This document shows positions 5,919-6,520 of a DNA stretch of 6,520 bases, in pieces. The notes under the pieces are model-generated. The model saw only the letters and a list, made by a program, of their open reading frames with translations, was not told the DNA's origin and did no database searches. Made by a program: the position numbers and the translations under genes. The first letter of the stretch is position 1. Each line of letters begins with the position of its first letter. This DNA comes from Candidatus Gastranaerophilales bacterium (GTDB lineage: Bacteria > Cyanobacteriota > Vampirovibrionia > Gastranaerophilales > Gastranaerophilaceae), in contig CALUUL010000085.1 in assembly GCA_944323945.1 (NCBI GenBank), positions 1-6,520 of the forward strand, given 5' to 3'.

Positions 5919-6335
5919 ATGGATATTCAAAATTTAGGCGCAACTCAAAATAATCAAGCACTTAATGCAACAGAAAAAACAGAAAACAAACAATTACAAC
6001 AACAAAAAGTTGATTTATCTGATCCTACTGATACAGTTGAATTTAGTTTAAAATCTTCAGAACCAAAATCAAAAGGTTCTACCTCTAAGAAAGTTGGTGT
6101 AGGAATTGCGTCTGCATTGTATCCAGGTTTAGGACAACTTGCTAATGGTGATGTTAAAAAAGGTGCTAAGTTCTTTTTTGGACAAATGGCATCTGATATT
6201 GCTTTTTCGGCACTAACAATTGCATTAGCAGCTACTAACCCTGCAGTAGCACTTGTAGCCGGATTGGCCGGTGGATTAACACACCTTGGAATCTCAATTG
6301 GAAGCATTGTTGACGCAGTAAAGAATGCAGAATAA
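5919..6335 (+). CDS. Small protein with a polar N-terminus and TM2-like hydrophobic C-terminus
   Basis: A 138-residue protein; the ATG at 5919 is preceded by AAAGGAGA (5903-5910). Residues 1-58 are polar, rich in Gln, Asn, Lys and Ser, and probably disordered. Residues ~59-85 contain a motif like those in TM2 and related small membrane proteins, ALYPGLGQLANGDVKKGAKF (66-85): a Pro-Gly-Leu-Gly-Gln turn, a loop with NG, and KKG. Two hydrophobic stretches follow or overlap (about 84-106 and 108-131), rich in Ala and Gly. The end, SIVDAVKNAE, resembles the helical tail of such proteins. It is therefore probably an inner-membrane protein with a long cytoplasmic N-terminal tail. No signal peptide or catalytic motif is seen and the function is unknown. 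It ends at a terminator shared with the convergent yebC gene. The TM2-like reading is inferred from the motif alone. Confidence 0.82.
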   Translation: MDIQNLGATQNNQALNATEKTENKQLQQQKVDLSDPTDTVEFSLKSSEPKSKGSTSKKVGVGIASALYPGLGQLANGDVKKGAKFFFGQMASDIAFSALTIALAATNPAVALVAGLAGGLTHLGISIGSIVDAVKNAE

Positions 6336-6346
6336 ACTTTAATTAG

Positions 6347-6378
6347 AAAGAAGCCCAAAAATAAAATGGGCTTCTTTT
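6347..6378. terminator. Bidirectional terminator between the TM2-like gene and yebC
   Basis: An 11-bp stem AAAGAAGCCCA (6347-6357) / TGGGCTTCTTT (6367-6377) encloses a 9-nt A-rich loop. T-rich ends exist on both strands, though each run is short and interrupted by C. It lies between convergent genes and likely stops both. The yebC stop codon begins inside the stem edge. Confidence 0.82.
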
Positions 6379-6520
6379 ATATATCAATTTTTTCCATTAG
6401 TTCATCAGATATATCAAAATTAGAATAAACATTTTGCACATCATCATGTTCTTCCAACTTAGACATTAACCTTAAAATATTTGTTGCAATTTTTTCATCA
6501 GTAACTTCAACCGTATTTTC
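6377..6520 (-). CDS. yebC: YebC/PmpR family protein, C-terminal 47 residues only
   Basis: Read from the right edge, the open frame gives 47 residues ending in a TAA at 6377-6379. The ending is highly diagnostic of the YebC (TACO1) family: a helix [20 protein letters not shown] followed by [10 protein letters not shown]. The preceding VEVTDEKI also fits the family's C-terminal domain. Full-length members are about 240-250 residues, so about four fifths of the gene lies beyond the window. YebC proteins were first described as DNA-binding regulators; more recent work links them to helping ribosomes through proline-rich stretches. The sequence visible here does not decide between these. The start, promoter and operon partners cannot be seen. 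Confidence 0.93.
   Translation of the reverse strand, partial: ENTVEVTDEKIATNILRLMSKLEEHDDVQNVYSNFDISDELMEKIDI

Noticed and set aside
5954..6358. A 134-codon minus-strand open frame opposite the TM2-like gene
   Set aside because: The plus frame has a good ribosome-binding site and a recognisable motif. The antisense frame has a biased, unrecognisable product and starts inside the terminator hairpin.

Overview
The window is strongly AT-rich and contains seven clear protein genes plus one possible small ORF. No RNA gene, CRISPR array or insertion sequence was seen. Rubrerythrin points to an anaerobe or microaerophile. A secreted protein with S-layer homology (SLH) domains, a CHASE2-GGDEF membrane receptor and strong Shine-Dalgarno sites fit a free-living or gut bacterium with a complex envelope. 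The combination (AT-rich, SLH protein with an otherwise Gram-negative-like style) suggests a non-photosynthetic cyanobacterial relative such as Gastranaerophilales/Melainabacteria. This is inference from gene style only; an AT-rich Firmicute or another phylum is not excluded.

Layout, left to right. (1) The 3' part of rubrerythrin (+) ends at a bidirectional terminator. (2) A minus-strand block follows, read from right to left: a promoter near 2926-2953, a possible 41-residue ORF, a CHASE2-GGDEF diguanylate cyclase and a small charged protein with a SHOCT-like motif, ending at the same terminator. (3) An AT-rich divergent intergenic region leads to a 676-residue plus-strand secreted protein with a Cys-rich N-terminal region, three SLH repeats, a beta-rich domain and a Gly/Ala-rich hydrophobic tail; it ends at a strong terminator. 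(4) Two more plus-strand genes follow: a double zf-TFIIB zinc-ribbon protein and a small protein with a TM2-like hydrophobic C-terminus. (5) The window closes with a bidirectional terminator and the C-terminal end of a minus-strand YebC family gene.

The genes do not form one obvious pathway. The most unusual items are the SLH protein's architecture (many cysteines, central SLH repeats, no porin-sized barrel) and the leader of the diguanylate cyclase. In that leader a short ORF begins about 11 nt from a predicted transcription start, and its stop codon lies in the loop of a perfect 10-bp hairpin that abuts the cyclase ribosome-binding site. This arrangement could couple synthesis of the c-di-GMP enzyme to translation of the leader ORF. 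No mobile or defence system is visible.
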